Positions 63,999 to 64,000 of a DNA stretch of 64,000 bases are shown one piece after another. Source of the DNA: Mactra quadrangularis (lineage: Eukaryota; Mollusca; Bivalvia; Venerida; Mactridae); assembly GCA_025267735.1 (NCBI GenBank), contig CM046304.1, positions 23,501,381 through 23,565,380 of the forward strand, read 5' to 3'. Position 1 is the first letter of the stretch, and every line of letters starts with the position of its first letter. The notes beneath the pieces were generated by a model that searched no databases, was not told the DNA's origin, and was given only the letters and a program-made list of their open reading frames with translations. A program made the position numbers and the translations under genes.

Positions 63999-64000
63999 CA

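Overview
The window looks like nuclear DNA of an animal, most likely a bivalve mollusc of the mussel type. This is an inference from the AT-rich background, small exons in large GT-AG introns, dispersed elements of a kind I associate with bivalve genomes (for example the element opening TATACCCCCGCTTCGAAGAA at 29341), and the two recognisable metazoan orthologues.

Genes. (1) A MINDY-1/2 (FAM63) deubiquitinase runs on the + strand from 5721 to 20751. Nine exons join in frame into 539 residues with Gln178, Cys184 and His368 at the active site, two ubiquitin-binding helices and a C-terminal CCIL. (2) Inside its 5.3-kb fifth intron, on the opposite strand, lies a complete four-exon gene (15742 down to 13335) for a 144-residue cysteine-rich secreted or membrane-anchored protein that I do not recognise. 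(3) TMEM101, a multi-pass membrane protein, runs on the - strand from 35962 to 32419 in four coding exons (324 residues). (4) At the right edge, 63771-63998 on the - strand is an open, GC-richer frame running out of the window, probably the 3' end of another gene. The genes share no obvious pathway and look like independent animal loci.

Layout. 1-5.7 kb: upstream region with a CpG-richer stretch, a 37-bp minisatellite, a tRNA-Lys-like sequence and the MINDY promoter. 5.7-20.75 kb: the MINDY gene, with a 1370-bp hAT element in intron 1, the nested gene in intron 5 and a SINE in intron 6. 20.75-32.4 kb: MINDY 3' UTR and intergenic DNA full of inverted-repeat MITEs. 32.4-36 kb: TMEM101. 37.2-41.8 kb: a composite of fold-back repeats with a dated nested hAT insertion and a perfect 96-bp palindrome. 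42-63.2 kb: about 21 kb of adjoining tandem arrays with units of 39, 38, 31, 29, about 147, about 160 and 46 bp. Three of these arrays carry higher-order copies of 720, 780 and 909 bp. Between the arrays sits a 270-bp block present twice, exactly 935 bp apart, with four differences.

The least expected items are the nested antisense gene, the 270-bp repeated block with a conserved small open frame, and the cluster of different satellites sharing a multi-hundred-base second-order period. Gene models come from reading splice sites and frames by eye; exact transcript ends are not determined.
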